From Polynucleobacter sp. 31A-FELB (GTDB lineage: Bacteria > Pseudomonadota > Gammaproteobacteria > Burkholderiales > Burkholderiaceae): a DNA stretch of 64,000 bases. Under the pieces are notes generated by a model. It was not told where the DNA came from. It searched no databases and worked only from the letters and a program-made list of their open reading frames with translations. Position 1 is the first letter of the stretch. Every line of letters starts with the position of its first letter. This document shows, piece after piece, positions 1 to 8,120 of this stretch. The position numbers and the translations under genes were made by a program. The DNA lies in assembly GCF_018882405.1 (NCBI RefSeq), contig NZ_JACVOO010000009.1, forward strand, positions 1 to 64,000, given 5' to 3'.

Positions 1-51
1 TTGATGCAATGCAAAAGCAATCTGCTCTTCTGTGAACTTTGACCTCTTCAT
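1..51 (-). CDS. IS3-family transposase OrfA, N-terminal fragment (runs off the window)
   Basis: Only 17 codons lie in the window, reading MKRSKFTEEQIAFALHQ. This is the characteristic opening of the small helix-turn-helix OrfA protein of IS3-family elements (IS407/IS1222-like group). OrfA binds the element ends, and a frameshifted OrfAB fusion supplies the DDE transposase. A strong ribosome site (AAGGAGG) lies 7-9 bases before the ATG. Whether the element is intact cannot be judged from here. Confidence 0.75.
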   Translation of the reverse strand, partial: MKRSKFTEEQIAFALHQ

Positions 52-124
52 GGCGCACCCCTCCTTAGGGATAATATCGCCGATTTTTTCTAATTTAGGG
101 TGTCCAATTTATTGGGAGGAGGTC
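1..124 (-). mobile_element. End of an IS3-family insertion sequence (rest lies outside the window)
   Basis: The minus strand carries the start of an IS3-type transposase OrfA at 51-1, preceded by a leader of about 73 bases. The inferred outer boundary is at position 124, where the plus strand reads ...GGAGGAGGTCA and then returns to host coding sequence. On the minus strand the element therefore begins TGACCTCCTCCC, which fits the 5'-TG...CA-3' ends of this family. The boundary is inferred from the break in the repeat protein gene at 109-486 and from the TG/CA rule; the other end and any target duplication are not visible. Confidence 0.72.
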
Positions 125-486
125 AATGCTGTAGCAACAGGAATCTTAGGGGCAACATAGGTTGACGTGATGGTTGTATTCCCCGACGTATTGCCTTGTG
201 AACTTGAGGCACCAGAAGTGGTATTGCCAACAGACCCACCAGCACCGCCAGCAGATGTTGAGGCGCCAGTTGTTAAATTACCTACCGATCCGCCGGTACC
301 GCCAGCACCGCCAGCCGAGGTAGAGGCTCCCGTAGATAGACTACCTACGCTTGAAACAGAATTACTCAGAGGGCTACTAGTGACAGCGCCACCGGTAGTA
401 CCGCCAGTAGTGTTGACTGTAATTTGAGCATATGGTCTAGTAAATACGAGCGCAATCAAACTTGCCAATGCAAGTTTTTTAAACAT
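109..486 (-). CDS. Secreted Gly/Ser/Thr-rich repeat protein, 3' end cut off by the IS element
   Basis: The 125-residue product has a clear signal peptide (MFKKLALASLIALVFTRPYA, probable cleavage A20-Q21). A low-complexity stretch rich in Gly, Ser, Thr and Ala follows. Residues 46-102 hold three imperfect repeats starting SVGS/SVGN and containing TGASTSAGGAGG or close variants. After a short T/I/V segment the native sequence appears to stop at ...PVATA: the last residues (LTSSQ) and the stop codon at 109-111 come from the IS end, so the original C-terminus is missing. I recognise no family. Export is inferred from the signal peptide; a surface or filament role is only a guess from composition. 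The visible ORF may still be translated but is best treated as a disrupted gene. Confidence 0.6.
   Translation of the reverse strand: MFKKLALASLIALVFTRPYAQITVNTTGGTTGGAVTSSPLSNSVSSVGSLSTGASTSAGGAGGTGGSVGNLTTGASTSAGGAGGSVGNTTSGASSSQGNTSGNTTITSTYVAPKIPVATALTSSQ
181..351 (-). repeat. Three imperfect tandem repeats coding for SVG(S/N)..TGASTSAGGAGG units
   Basis: Within the secreted protein the coding strand holds three consecutive units: residues 46-66 (21 aa), 67-84 (18 aa) and 85-102 (18 aa, diverged). The first two are nearly identical apart from a three-residue insertion (TGG). In-frame repeats of this kind often vary in number between strains. Confidence 0.7.
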
Positions 487-721
487 ATAAGAATTTTCTG
501 AGAGGGATGAGACCTACTCTAATTCGCTAGAGAGGACGACTGTTACGTGAGGTTGAAAAACCCAGTGCTGTAACAGTTATCAGCCTTGGACTGTACTGAA
601 GATACTCCCTAAGTACAACAATAGATACAACTCATTCCTAAAGACCTTCTGGGCACATGAATGAGGCCTAAGTCACAGATTGTGAAGGTAACATTAATTA
701 TCTAGGGCTATTGTGAAATGC
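487..721. other. Non-coding stretch between the repeat protein and the clpA terminator
   Basis: No supported gene lies here. It must hold the promoter of the leftward repeat-protein gene. The only structure noted is a 13-base inverted repeat at 603-615 (minus strand TACT-TAGGG-AGTA), a possible but unproven regulator site. Confidence 0.4.
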
Positions 722-745
722 AAAAACCACCCGAAGGTGGTCTTT
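722..745 (-). terminator. Rho-independent terminator of clpA with a TTCG tetraloop
   Basis: On the minus strand ACCACC-TTCG-GGTGGT is followed by TTTTTG. The hairpin has the extra-stable C(UUCG)G loop and a T-run on the side expected for clpA, about 40 bases after its stop. A second perfect inverted repeat (TTCAATACC/GGTATTGAA, 753-772) lies between the stop and this terminator. Confidence 0.8.
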
Positions 746-782
746 ACGGTCTTTCAATACCTTGGTATTGAATACGCAATAC

Positions 783-3089
783 CTAGATCTCCTCAACCGG
801 AGCTACATCTGCTTTAGGCCGCTTACCCGGAATTACTGGGGCATCAAACTGGAGCTGAACTTTGCCATCAGCATCAATGTCAACATCAACATGACCGCCC
901 TGTGCCAATTTTCCGAAAAGTAGCTCGTCAGCCAAAGCTTTACGCACCGTATCTTGAATGATGCGTTGCATTGGTCTTGCGCCCATGAGTGGATCAAAGC
1001 CATGTTTAGCCAAATGCGCACGTAATGCCGGACTAAATGTGGCGTCTACCTTCTTCTCGTGGAGTTGCTCTTCTAGCTGCATTAAGAACTTATCCACCAC
1101 GCGCATGATGATGGTCTCATCAAGCGCTTTGAAGGAAACAATCGCATCTAAACGGTTGCGGAACTCTGGCGTAAAGAACTTCTTAATATCAGCCATTTCA
1201 TCACCGGACTCGCGCGCATTGGTAAAGCCGATCGTAGACTTCTGCATCGCTTCAGCACCAGCATTCGTAGTCATAATGATGATGACATTCCGGAAGTCAG
1301 TCTTGCGGCCATTGTTATCCGTAAGAGTACCGTGATCCATTACCTGCAAGAGAATATTGAAAATATCTGGATGAGCTTTTTCAATTTCATCAAGCAAGAG
1401 AACGCAATGTGGCTTCTTATTGACAGCCTCAGTTAGCAATCCACCTTGATCAAAGCCTACATATCCGGGAGGTGCACCGATTAAGCGACTAACTGCATGA
1501 CGCTCCATATACTCAGACATATCAAAGCGAAGAAGCTCAATACCCAAGATGTAAGCAAGCTGCTTAGCAACCTCAGTCTTACCCACACCGGTTGGGCCAG
1601 AGAACAGGAATGATCCAATTGGTCTATCGATCTTGCCAAGACCAGCACGAGTCATCTTAATAGCACTCGCCAATGCCTCAATGGCAGGATCTTGACCAAA
1701 CACCACACTCTTAATATCGCGATCTAATGTTTGCAGCTTGCTACGATCATCCACAGTTACAGACTGTGGCGGTATGCGAGCAATCTTTGCAACGATCTCC
1801 TCAATCTCTGGGCGGCCAATAGTTTTCTTCTGCTTAGACTTCGGCAGAATGCGCTGCGCGGCACCAGCCTCATCAATCACATCAATCGCCTTATCAGGCA
1901 AATGGCGATCATTGATGTAACGCGAAGACAGTTCAGCCGCTGCTACCAAAGCGGCGGAGGCGTATTTAACGCCGTGATGCTCTTCGAAGCGTGACTTCAA
2001 ACCACGCAAGATTTGCACTGTCTGATCTACGGTTGGCTCAACTACATCCACCTTCTGGAATCGGCGTGACAAGGCTGCATCTTTTTCGAAGATGCCACGG
2101 TACTCAGTAAAGGTAGTTGCACCGATACATTTGAGCTGACCATTTGATAATGCGGGCTTTAACAAATTGCTCGCATCCAAGGTGCCACCTGATGCAGCAC
2201 CCGCACCGATCAAGGTATGGATCTCATCAATAAATAAAACGCCATGTTCGCTGTCTTTTAAAGACTTGAGAACACTCTTTAAGCGTTGCTCAAAATCTCC
2301 ACGGTACTTAGTACCCGCCAATAGCGCACCCATGTCTAATGAATAGACTGTGGCATCAGCCAAGATCTCAGGTACATCACCCTTCACAATTCTCCAGGCT
2401 AGACCTTCAGCAATCGCGGTCTTGCCCACGCCAGCCTCACCCACCAATAGCGGATTATTTTTGCGTCGACGGCACAGCACCTGAATCACACGCTCAACTT
2501 CGCTGTCACGCCCAATCAGTGGATCAATCTTGCCTTGCTTAGCTAGAACATTGAGGTTCTGGGTATATTGCTCTAAAGGACTCTCTTTTCCGGAAGATCC
2601 AGCCTCCTCAGTCTCCTGAGCAGCCTCAGCTGGCTTCACGCTCTCGGTTTGATCTTTACGTACACCGTGGCTAATAAAGTTCACTACATCCAAGCGAGTC
2701 ACACCTTGCTGTTGCAAGAAATACACCGCATGCGAATCTTTTTCACCAAAGATAGCTACGAGCACGTTGGCGCCAGTAACTTCTTTCTTGCCATTTGAGG
2801 TGGATTGCACATGCATGATAGCGCGCTGAATCACACGCTGAAAACCTAAGGTTGGCTGCGTATCAACTTCATCGTTACCAGGGACAACGGGTGTGTTGTC
2901 ATTAATAAAGTTCTTGAGTTGCGCACGCAGCTCGGCAATATTGACAGCGCAGGCTTTTAAAACCTCGACTGCGGTTGCGTTGTCTAGCAAGGCGGCAAGT
3001 AAATGCTCTACCGTAATGAATTCATGCCTTGAAGCTCGTGCGTCAACAAACGCCATGTGCAAACTGACTTCTAGTTCCTGGGCAATCAT
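783..3089 (-). CDS. clpA: ATP-dependent Clp protease ATP-binding subunit ClpA
   Basis: ClpA is the AAA+ unfoldase that feeds substrates into the ClpP peptidase in the cytoplasm. At 768 residues it is close to the usual ~750. It has the N domain (about 1-145, where ClpS docks) and two ATPase modules. Module 1 has Walker A GEAGVGKT at 217-224 and Walker B VLFIDE near 284. Module 2 has Walker A GPTGVGKT at 498-505, pore loop GYVG near 542 and Walker B VLLLDE near 563. An IGF tripeptide around residue 620 matches the ClpP-docking loop. I chose the ATG at 3089 because GGAGGAAG precedes it and [10 protein letters not shown] is the family start; an upstream in-frame ATG would add six residues. It overlaps the clpS stop as ATGA, so the two are translationally coupled. 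clpP is not in the window. Confidence 0.97.
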   Translation of the reverse strand: MIAQELEVSLHMAFVDARASRHEFITVEHLLAALLDNATAVEVLKACAVNIAELRAQLKNFINDNTPVVPGNDEVDTQPTLGFQRVIQRAIMHVQSTSNGKKEVTGANVLVAIFGEKDSHAVYFLQQQGVTRLDVVNFISHGVRKDQTESVKPAEAAQETEEAGSSGKESPLEQYTQNLNVLAKQGKIDPLIGRDSEVERVIQVLCRRRKNNPLLVGEAGVGKTAIAEGLAWRIVKGDVPEILADATVYSLDMGALLAGTKYRGDFEQRLKSVLKSLKDSEHGVLFIDEIHTLIGAGAASGGTLDASNLLKPALSNGQLKCIGATTFTEYRGIFEKDAALSRRFQKVDVVEPTVDQTVQILRGLKSRFEEHHGVKYASAALVAAAELSSRYINDRHLPDKAIDVIDEAGAAQRILPKSKQKKTIGRPEIEEIVAKIARIPPQSVTVDDRSKLQTLDRDIKSVVFGQDPAIEALASAIKMTRAGLGKIDRPIGSFLFSGPTGVGKTEVAKQLAYILGIELLRFDMSEYMERHAVSRLIGAPPGYVGFDQGGLLTEAVNKKPHCVLLLDEIEKAHPDIFNILLQVMDHGTLTDNNGRKTDFRNVIIIMTTNAGAEAMQKSTIGFTNARESGDEMADIKKFFTPEFRNRLDAIVSFKALDETIIMRVVDKFLMQLEEQLHEKKVDATFSPALRAHLAKHGFDPLMGARPMQRIIQDTVRKALADELLFGKLAQGGHVDVDIDADGKVQLQFDAPVIPGKRPKADVAPVEEI

Positions 3090-3433
3090 GCTTCCTCCAT
3101 AGTGCACTGCAGTGGGTGACCCGCTTCGCGGGAGAGCTCGATAACTTGATGCACTTTTGTTGCCGCAACATCACGTGTAAATACACCGCAAATGCCTTTG
3201 CCAACTAAATGAACCTGCAACATGATCCGTGTAGCTGTCTCATGATCTTTATTAAAATACTCCTGAATAACCATCACCACAAATTCCATTGGCGTGTAAT
3301 CGTCATTCAATAGTAAAACTTTATACATCGAAGGCGCTTTTAGTTTCTCGGCCTGCTTTTCGAGAAGAATGGTGTCTTCGATGTGAGGGTTGTTTGGATT
3401 GCCAACCGTGGGATTTTTCGTTGTACGACTCAT
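3086..3433 (-). CDS. clpS: ATP-dependent Clp protease adaptor ClpS
   Basis: ClpS binds proteins with bulky hydrophobic N-terminal residues (N-degrons) and hands them to ClpA. The 115-residue product has a flexible N-terminal tail and the family core, including [13 protein letters not shown], the substrate-pocket region, and [12 protein letters not shown]. It is first in a two-gene operon with clpA, overlapping by 4 bases. The start is uncertain: MSRTTKN at 3433 is preferred, but ATG codons at 3442 and 3487 are in frame and none has a strong ribosome site. Confidence 0.95.
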   Translation of the reverse strand: MSRTTKNPTVGNPNNPHIEDTILLEKQAEKLKAPSMYKVLLLNDDYTPMEFVVMVIQEYFNKDHETATRIMLQVHLVGKGICGVFTRDVAATKVHQVIELSREAGHPLQCTMEEA

Positions 3434-3578
3434 GAGAAACATTCTAAACACAGATATAAAAATTTGGATTTGAGGGCTTTGTTGCAAAAAACCATCAAGA
3501 AAGGGCTCTTAACCCCATATTGGGGCATTTTTCGATAAAAAAAGGGGGCTTTATCAGTAACTATCTTTGCCCAACCCC

Positions 3579-3607
3579 TTGACACCCCACCATAAAGGGC
3601 AAACAAT
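3579..3607 (+). promoter_or_regulatory. Sigma-70-type promoter of the cold-shock gene
   Basis: A perfect -35 box TTGACA (3579-3584) is followed after 17 bases by AACAAT (3602-3607), a 4/6 match to the -10 consensus. Transcription from here would give a leader of about 100 bases before the csp start at 3718, as is common for cold-shock mRNAs. G-run motifs (GGGGGCTTTAT at 3544, GGGGGTAGGCTTTAT at 3610) flank it. Confidence 0.6.
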
Positions 3608-3717
3608 CAGGGGGTAGGCTTTATTTGAAGTCCTATTTAGGCGTGTTGTAGAGCGAGACTGATTAAAAAGTATTCACCCTCATCACGGTTGTTTTAAGTT
3701 TATGTAATGGAGTTCGC

Positions 3718-3921
3718 ATGGCGACCGGAATTGTTAAGTGGTTCAATGATGCAAAAGGTTTTGGCTTTATCAAACCTGATGATGGTGAAGAAGAGTTGTT
3801 TGCGCATTTCAGCGCAATCACAATGCCTGGGTTCAAAACCCTCAAGGAAAACCAAAAGGTAACGTTTGACATTACCCAAGGCCCTAAAGGCAAACAAGCT
3901 ACTAATATCCAAGCAGCTTAA
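3718..3921 (+). CDS. Cold-shock protein, CspA family
   Basis: This 67-residue single cold-shock domain is a beta-barrel that binds single-stranded RNA or DNA and melts mRNA structure. RNP1 is KGFGFI at residues 13-18. RNP2 is ELFAHF near residue 26, where many relatives have VFVHF. The start ATG follows TGGAG at good spacing. It has its own promoter, a long leader and its own terminator, so it is monocistronic. Burkholderiales carry several csp paralogues, so the exact member (CspA, CspD, etc.) cannot be named from this alone. Confidence 0.95.
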   Translation: MATGIVKWFNDAKGFGFIKPDDGEEELFAHFSAITMPGFKTLKENQKVTFDITQGPKGKQATNIQAA

Positions 3922-3940
3922 TCTGCTTTAGATCATTACT

Positions 3941-3971
3941 AAAACCCAGGACTTGTTCCTGGGTTTTTTTT
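3941..3971 (+). terminator. Rho-independent terminator of csp
   Basis: AACCCAGGA-CTTGT-TCCTGGGTT followed by a run of eight T. It begins about 20 bases after the csp stop codon. Confidence 0.9.
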
Positions 3972-4042
3972 CGCCTGTATTTTCTTGCCATACCAGCCCT
4001 GCCTTAGAATTACCCCCACTCATACCAATCACTTAAAACAAC

Positions 4043-4498
4043 ATGCGCTTACCCAACATCAAACAATTCGTATTTTCATTGGCAGCTATCGTCGGCAGCT
4101 TTTCAAGCGCTGCGTTTGCACAGCAAAATGTTGGCCTACCTACGATTGAACTTAAAGCTGGAATCTATCGCATTCAGGCAGAGCTAGCAGACACACCTAA
4201 GGCCCGTGAAGTTGGACTCATGAATCGGACCAGTATGCCCACCAACTCCGGCATGCTTTTTATCTTTGAACAAAAGGCAGGGCATTGCTTTTGGATGAAC
4301 AACACCAAGATTCCGCTTTCCATCGCCTTCATTGCGGATGATGGGAAGATTGTAAATATCGAAGAGATGCAAGCCGAGACCACTAATAACCACTGCCCTA
4401 AGGCGGCCGTACGTTACGCACTAGAGATGAACAAACAGTGGTTCTCCGAGAGAGTCATCGCGCCCGGCACGGTCATTCAAGGACTGCCTAAGAAATAA
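4043..4498 (+). CDS. DUF192 family exported protein
   Basis: The 151-residue product has a signal peptide (about 1-26, ending SSAAFA before QQ) and then a DUF192 domain. Family landmarks include the AREVGLMNRTSMP segment, GMLFIFE and FWMNNTKIPLSIAFI. The biochemical role of DUF192 proteins is not established; those with signal peptides are periplasmic. It sits between the csp terminator and a bidirectional terminator, so it is a single-gene unit. Confidence 0.9.
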   Translation: MRLPNIKQFVFSLAAIVGSFSSAAFAQQNVGLPTIELKAGIYRIQAELADTPKAREVGLMNRTSMPTNSGMLFIFEQKAGHCFWMNNTKIPLSIAFIADDGKIVNIEEMQAETTNNHCPKAAVRYALEMNKQWFSERVIAPGTVIQGLPKK

Positions 4499-4523
4499 AA
4501 GTTTATTAGTATCTACAAAAACA

Positions 4524-4549
4524 AAAACGCAGACCGAGGTCTGCGTTTT
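4524..4549. terminator. Bidirectional terminator between the DUF192 gene and ppnP
   Basis: AAAACGCAGACC-GA-GGTCTGCGTTTT is a perfect inverted repeat with A- and T-runs at opposite ends. It serves both converging genes. Confidence 0.9.
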
Positions 4550-4579
4550 CTTTGAAGGCACAAGAAACAAGCATCTTGC

Positions 4580-4885
4580 TTATTCGAAGTGACAAACATA
4601 GTGCACTGGAGACTCGGCACGGATGATGAAATAACCACCCTTTTCCACTTCCCAGCTTTGACCAGCCTTGAACTCGACTTCTGGAGCGCCGTTAATACTA
4701 ACGAAAGCATTGCCATCAACCACTTCCATAACTTCTTTAGTGCTTAAATCAAAACGCAAAGTGCTTGGCAACACTACGCCAACTGACTTGCGAACACCAT
4801 TTGGCAAAGTCACAGTATGAGATACGCACTTACCATCAAAAAATACATTGGCTTTTTTACCTACAGAAACTTGATCAAATTGCAT
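4580..4885 (-). CDS. ppnP: Pyrimidine/purine nucleoside phosphorylase PpnP
   Basis: A small cupin-fold protein (101 residues; E. coli YaiE/PpnP has 94) of the former DUF1255 family. It phosphorolyses several nucleosides to base plus ribose-1-phosphate, serving salvage. The sequence matches the family throughout: FFDGKCVSHTV, GVRKSVGVVLP, FKAGQSWEV and the C-terminal HYVCHF. It lies 41 bases after argG on the same strand and ends at the bidirectional terminator, so it may be read through from the arginine genes. Confidence 0.93.
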   Translation of the reverse strand: MQFDQVSVGKKANVFFDGKCVSHTVTLPNGVRKSVGVVLPSTLRFDLSTKEVMEVVDGNAFVSINGAPEVEFKAGQSWEVEKGGYFIIRAESPVHYVCHFE

Positions 4886-4926
4886 CTTTATTCTTTCTAA
4901 TCTGAATTACTAGTTAGTTATCTAAA

Positions 4927-6156
4927 TTATTTAGCACGCTTACGTCTTGCAGTTTCAGCAATCCGCATACGCAAAGCATTGAGCTTGATGAAGCCACCAG
5001 CATCAGCCTGGTTGTAGGCACCGCCGTCATCATCAAATGTGGCAATGGTCTGATCAAACAGCGTGTTTGCTGAATCACGTGAAATCACGGAGACAGATCC
5101 TTTGTAGAGCTTCAGGCGCACAACACCATTGACCATCTGTTGAGTGTGATCAATCAAGGTTTGCAATGCGAGGCGCTCTGGCGCCCACCATAAACCGTTG
5201 TAGATCAAGCTGGCATAACGTGGCATCAAGTCATCTTTGAGGTGAGCCACTTCACGATCCAAGGTAATACTTTCGATACCGCGGTGCGCCTTCAACAAAA
5301 TTGTGCCGCCAGGGGTTTCATAGCAGCCACGGCTCTTCATACCTACGAAGCGGTTCTCAACCAAATCGAGACGGCCAATGCCATGCATACCACCGATACG
5401 ATTGAGTTCAGCCAACAAATCATGAGGCTTATAAGCCTTGCCATTAATCGCCACTGGATCACCAGCACGGAATTCAATTTCAATAATTTCTGGGGTGTCG
5501 GGAGCCTTCTCGGGAGAGACCGTCCAACGCCACATAGATTCTTCTGCTTCAGCATTTGGGTTCTCGAGATGACGACCTTCGTAACTGATATGTAACAAGT
5601 TGGCATCCATGGAATATGGTGAGCCGCCTTGCTTGTGTTTCATCTCGACTGGGATGCCATGCTTTTCTGCATAGGCCATCAATTTTTCACGAGAGAGCAA
5701 ATCCCACTCACGCCACGGAGCAATGACTTTGATTCCTGGCTCAAGTGCGTAGTAACCTAATTCGAAACGAACTTGGTCATTTCCTTTGCCAGTCGCACCG
5801 TGTGACACGGAGTCTGCACCGGTCAAGCGGGCAATTTCAATTTGACGTTTAGCGATTAATGGACGTGCGATGGAGGTACCTAAAAGGTACTCACCTTCGT
5901 AAATCGTATTGGCACGGAACATTGGGAATACAAAGTCGCGCACAAACTCTTCACGCAAGTCATCAATAAAAATATTTTCTGGTTTGATACCAAACTGCAG
6001 CGCTTTAGCGCGCGCCGGCTCAAGCTCTTCGCCCTGACCTAAATCGGCGGTAAAAGTCACGATCTCACATTGGTACGTATCTTGAAGCCATTTCAAGATC
6101 ACGCTAGTGTCAAGACCACCGGAATACGCTAGAACTACTTTTTTAATATCAGACAT
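4927..6156 (-). CDS. argG: Argininosuccinate synthase
   Basis: ArgG joins citrulline and aspartate using ATP, the penultimate step of arginine synthesis. The 409-residue protein has the ATP pyrophosphatase loop AYSGGLDTS at residues 10-18, and [13 protein letters not shown] and [20 protein letters not shown] in the body. It is the ~400-residue type rather than the longer E. coli type. It lies directly after argF on the same strand, so two consecutive steps (ornithine to citrulline to argininosuccinate) are encoded together. No arginine-regulator site was recognised. Confidence 0.97.
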   Translation of the reverse strand: MSDIKKVVLAYSGGLDTSVILKWLQDTYQCEIVTFTADLGQGEELEPARAKALQFGIKPENIFIDDLREEFVRDFVFPMFRANTIYEGEYLLGTSIARPLIAKRQIEIARLTGADSVSHGATGKGNDQVRFELGYYALEPGIKVIAPWREWDLLSREKLMAYAEKHGIPVEMKHKQGGSPYSMDANLLHISYEGRHLENPNAEAEESMWRWTVSPEKAPDTPEIIEIEFRAGDPVAINGKAYKPHDLLAELNRIGGMHGIGRLDLVENRFVGMKSRGCYETPGGTILLKAHRGIESITLDREVAHLKDDLMPRYASLIYNGLWWAPERLALQTLIDHTQQMVNGVVRLKLYKGSVSVISRDSANTLFDQTIATFDDDGGAYNQADAGGFIKLNALRMRIAETARRKRAK

Positions 6157-6209
6157 GATTTCTATTCAATCAAAAATTAATCAATAACCAACAAAACAAA
6201 TTACTTAAA

Positions 6210-7157
6210 TTAGTCCAAACGACCGCAGAGTAAGTACTCCATCAAGGCCTTTTGAACATGCAAACGATTTTCAGCCTCTTCCCAAACAATGCTTTGAGGA
6301 CCATCAATTACTTCCGCAGAAACCTCTTCACCACGATGTGCTGGTAAGCAATGCATGAACAAAGCATCTGGCTTGGCTAAAGACATCAACTCTTCATCCA
6401 CCATCCAGTCTTTAAAGGCAGCCATACGAGAAGTATTTTCATCCTCATAGCCCATACTGGTCCATACATCAGTAGTAACCAAGTCAGCGCCTTTGCAAGC
6501 CTCTTTTGGATCGCTACAAACGGTGAGATGCTTTAATGCTTTAGCAGTCAATCTGGAATCATCCAGCTGGTAGCCACCAGGGGCAGAGAAACGAATTTGA
6601 AAGTCCAAACACTCCGCCGCCTGAATCCAGGTGTAAGCCATATTGTTGGCGTCACCGACCCAAGCAACGGTTTTGCCCTGAATCGGGCCACGCGCCTCTA
6701 CAAAGGTAAAGATATCGGCCAATACTTGGCAAGGGTGATATTCATTGGTTAGACCATTGATCACTGGGACACGAGAATTGGCAGCAAAGCGCTCAATAAT
6801 TTCTTGGCCAAAAGTGCGGATCATGATGATGTCAGTCATCCTAGAAATTACCTGCGCAGCGTCCTCTACGGGCTCGCCACGACCCAACTGGGTGTCACGG
6901 GTGTTCAGGTATACGGCGTGCCCGCCAAGCTGGTGTATGCCCGCTTCAAAAGAAAGGCGAGTACGAGTCGAATGCTTCTCAAAGATCATCGCCAGAGTGC
7001 GATCGTGCAAAGGATGCCAAGTCTCATAACTTTTGAACTTGGTCTTGAGCCAAGCAGAGCGCTTAAGGAGATAGTCATACTCTTCGCGCGTCAGGTCAGC
7101 AAACTGCAAGTAATGCTTAACCTGGCCAGGCACTTGGGGCTTTGCCAAAGATGTCAT
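6210..7157 (-). CDS. argF: Ornithine carbamoyltransferase
   Basis: The enzyme makes citrulline from ornithine and carbamoyl phosphate in arginine synthesis. From the ATG at 7157 it has 315 residues, with the carbamoyl-phosphate loop STRTR at 63-67, HPCQ at 141-144 and the ornithine-binding HCLPAHRGEE near 270. An earlier ATG at 7190 would add 11 residues that do not look conserved; neither start has a strong ribosome site, so the start is uncertain. It is first of a probable argF-argG unit with a gap of 53 bases. Confidence 0.95.
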   Translation of the reverse strand: MTSLAKPQVPGQVKHYLQFADLTREEYDYLLKRSAWLKTKFKSYETWHPLHDRTLAMIFEKHSTRTRLSFEAGIHQLGGHAVYLNTRDTQLGRGEPVEDAAQVISRMTDIIMIRTFGQEIIERFAANSRVPVINGLTNEYHPCQVLADIFTFVEARGPIQGKTVAWVGDANNMAYTWIQAAECLDFQIRFSAPGGYQLDDSRLTAKALKHLTVCSDPKEACKGADLVTTDVWTSMGYEDENTSRMAAFKDWMVDEELMSLAKPDALFMHCLPAHRGEEVSAEVIDGPQSIVWEEAENRLHVQKALMEYLLCGRLD

Positions 7158-7310
7158 TGTTGAGCTTTCTACTAGAGTTTTAGCTTGCATTTTTTGTTTG
7201 GAGCATCGAACTGCACGAAAATAGTTCCTAAAGTCATCTTAAGGCCTTCGCAGACTGTTAAGCTAGAGGGCTGAGCAACACTGATTCCTTACAACGATTT
7301 CTACGCCAAC

Positions 7311-7625
7311 TTGAACCACAAAAAGCTTTTCATTCAAGGCATTACAACTTCTGGCAAACCTTTTCGTCCCAGCGACTGGGCCGAACGTCTTTGCGGGGTG
7401 ATGGCCACTTTTCGCCCACCAGGCGATGCTGGCGATCCCCGCTTCACTTACTCGCCCTATGTCAGGCCAGTGGTTATTGCAAAAGTGAAATGCGTTGTTA
7501 TTGATACCAGACTAAGAGATCTTGATCCGAGAGCGCTCGACTTTGTCATGAACTTTGCCAAAGACAACGGCCTACCAATCGAAGAAGCCTGTGAATTCGA
7601 ACCGAATTCACAATCCCAGTCCTAA
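7311..7625 (+). CDS. DUF3579 family protein
   Basis: A 104-residue cytoplasmic protein matching the betaproteobacterial DUF3579 family, with GITTSGKPFRPSDWAERL near the N-terminus and YSPYVRPVVIAKVKCVVIDTRLRDLDP in the core. Function unknown. The start is a TTG at 7311; an in-frame stop at 7272 excludes a longer ATG-started form. It is divergent from argF and ends just before the rpsT terminator, which also folds in this direction but lacks a T-run on this side. Confidence 0.85.
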   Translation: MNHKKLFIQGITTSGKPFRPSDWAERLCGVMATFRPPGDAGDPRFTYSPYVRPVVIAKVKCVVIDTRLRDLDPRALDFVMNFAKDNGLPIEEACEFEPNSQSQS

Positions 7626-7628
7626 AAA

Positions 7629-7656
7629 CAAAAACCCGCTCTGATAAGGAGCGGGC
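7629..7656 (-). terminator. Rho-independent terminator of rpsT
   Basis: On the minus strand GAGCGGG pairs with CCCGCTC around a seven-base loop and is followed by TTTTTGTTTTTAG. On the plus strand the following bases are not T-rich, so it acts mainly on rpsT. Confidence 0.85.
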
Positions 7657-7700
7657 TTAGACTCCGATTTCTCTAGAGTCTGCCTAAAACTATAAAAGTC

Positions 7701-7967
7701 TTACGCTGCCATTGCCTTGATAGCTGCAGACAAACGTGACTTCTGACGTGATGCAGTATTTTTGTGAGCAATCTTTTTATCAGCAATCTTGTCGATTGTT
7801 GATTGAGTTGCTGCGAACACTTTAGCTGCAGCAGCCTTGTCGCCAGTTTCAATTGCTTTACGTACTGCCTTGATGGAAGTGCGAAGCTTTGAACGCAAAC
7901 TGGAGTTGTGTTCATTCTGTTTTACTGCCTGCCGTGCGCGTTTACGCGCTTGTGCGGTATTGGCCAT
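7701..7967 (-). CDS. rpsT: 30S ribosomal protein S20
   Basis: Small, very basic, all-helical ribosomal protein that binds 16S rRNA. The 88 residues start [21 protein letters not shown] and contain [16 protein letters not shown], both S20 hallmarks. It is monocistronic with its own terminator and faces away from murJ, an arrangement common in proteobacteria. Confidence 0.98.
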   Translation of the reverse strand: MANTAQARKRARQAVKQNEHNSSLRSKLRTSIKAVRKAIETGDKAAAAKVFAATQSTIDKIADKKIAHKNTASRQKSRLSAAIKAMAA

Positions 7968-8120
7968 CTTTAAACCTTGCTATATAAAAATTACAAAATA
8001 CGATTAACTGAAAATCTGCGTGGGTTCGCCAAATTTGTAAGCTGACTCACCAAAACCCAAGATTTTACATTAAAGGACTAAAAAAGCCCAGTCGCCTGAT
8101 AAATAGGGGAAAATTAGCCC

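Noticed and set aside
167..427. Proline/valine-rich open frame on the plus strand opposite the repeat protein
   Set aside because: It is the complement of Gly/Thr/Ser codons in the minus-strand repeat gene; low-complexity repeats keep several frames open. The minus frame has a signal peptide, this one has no start signals.
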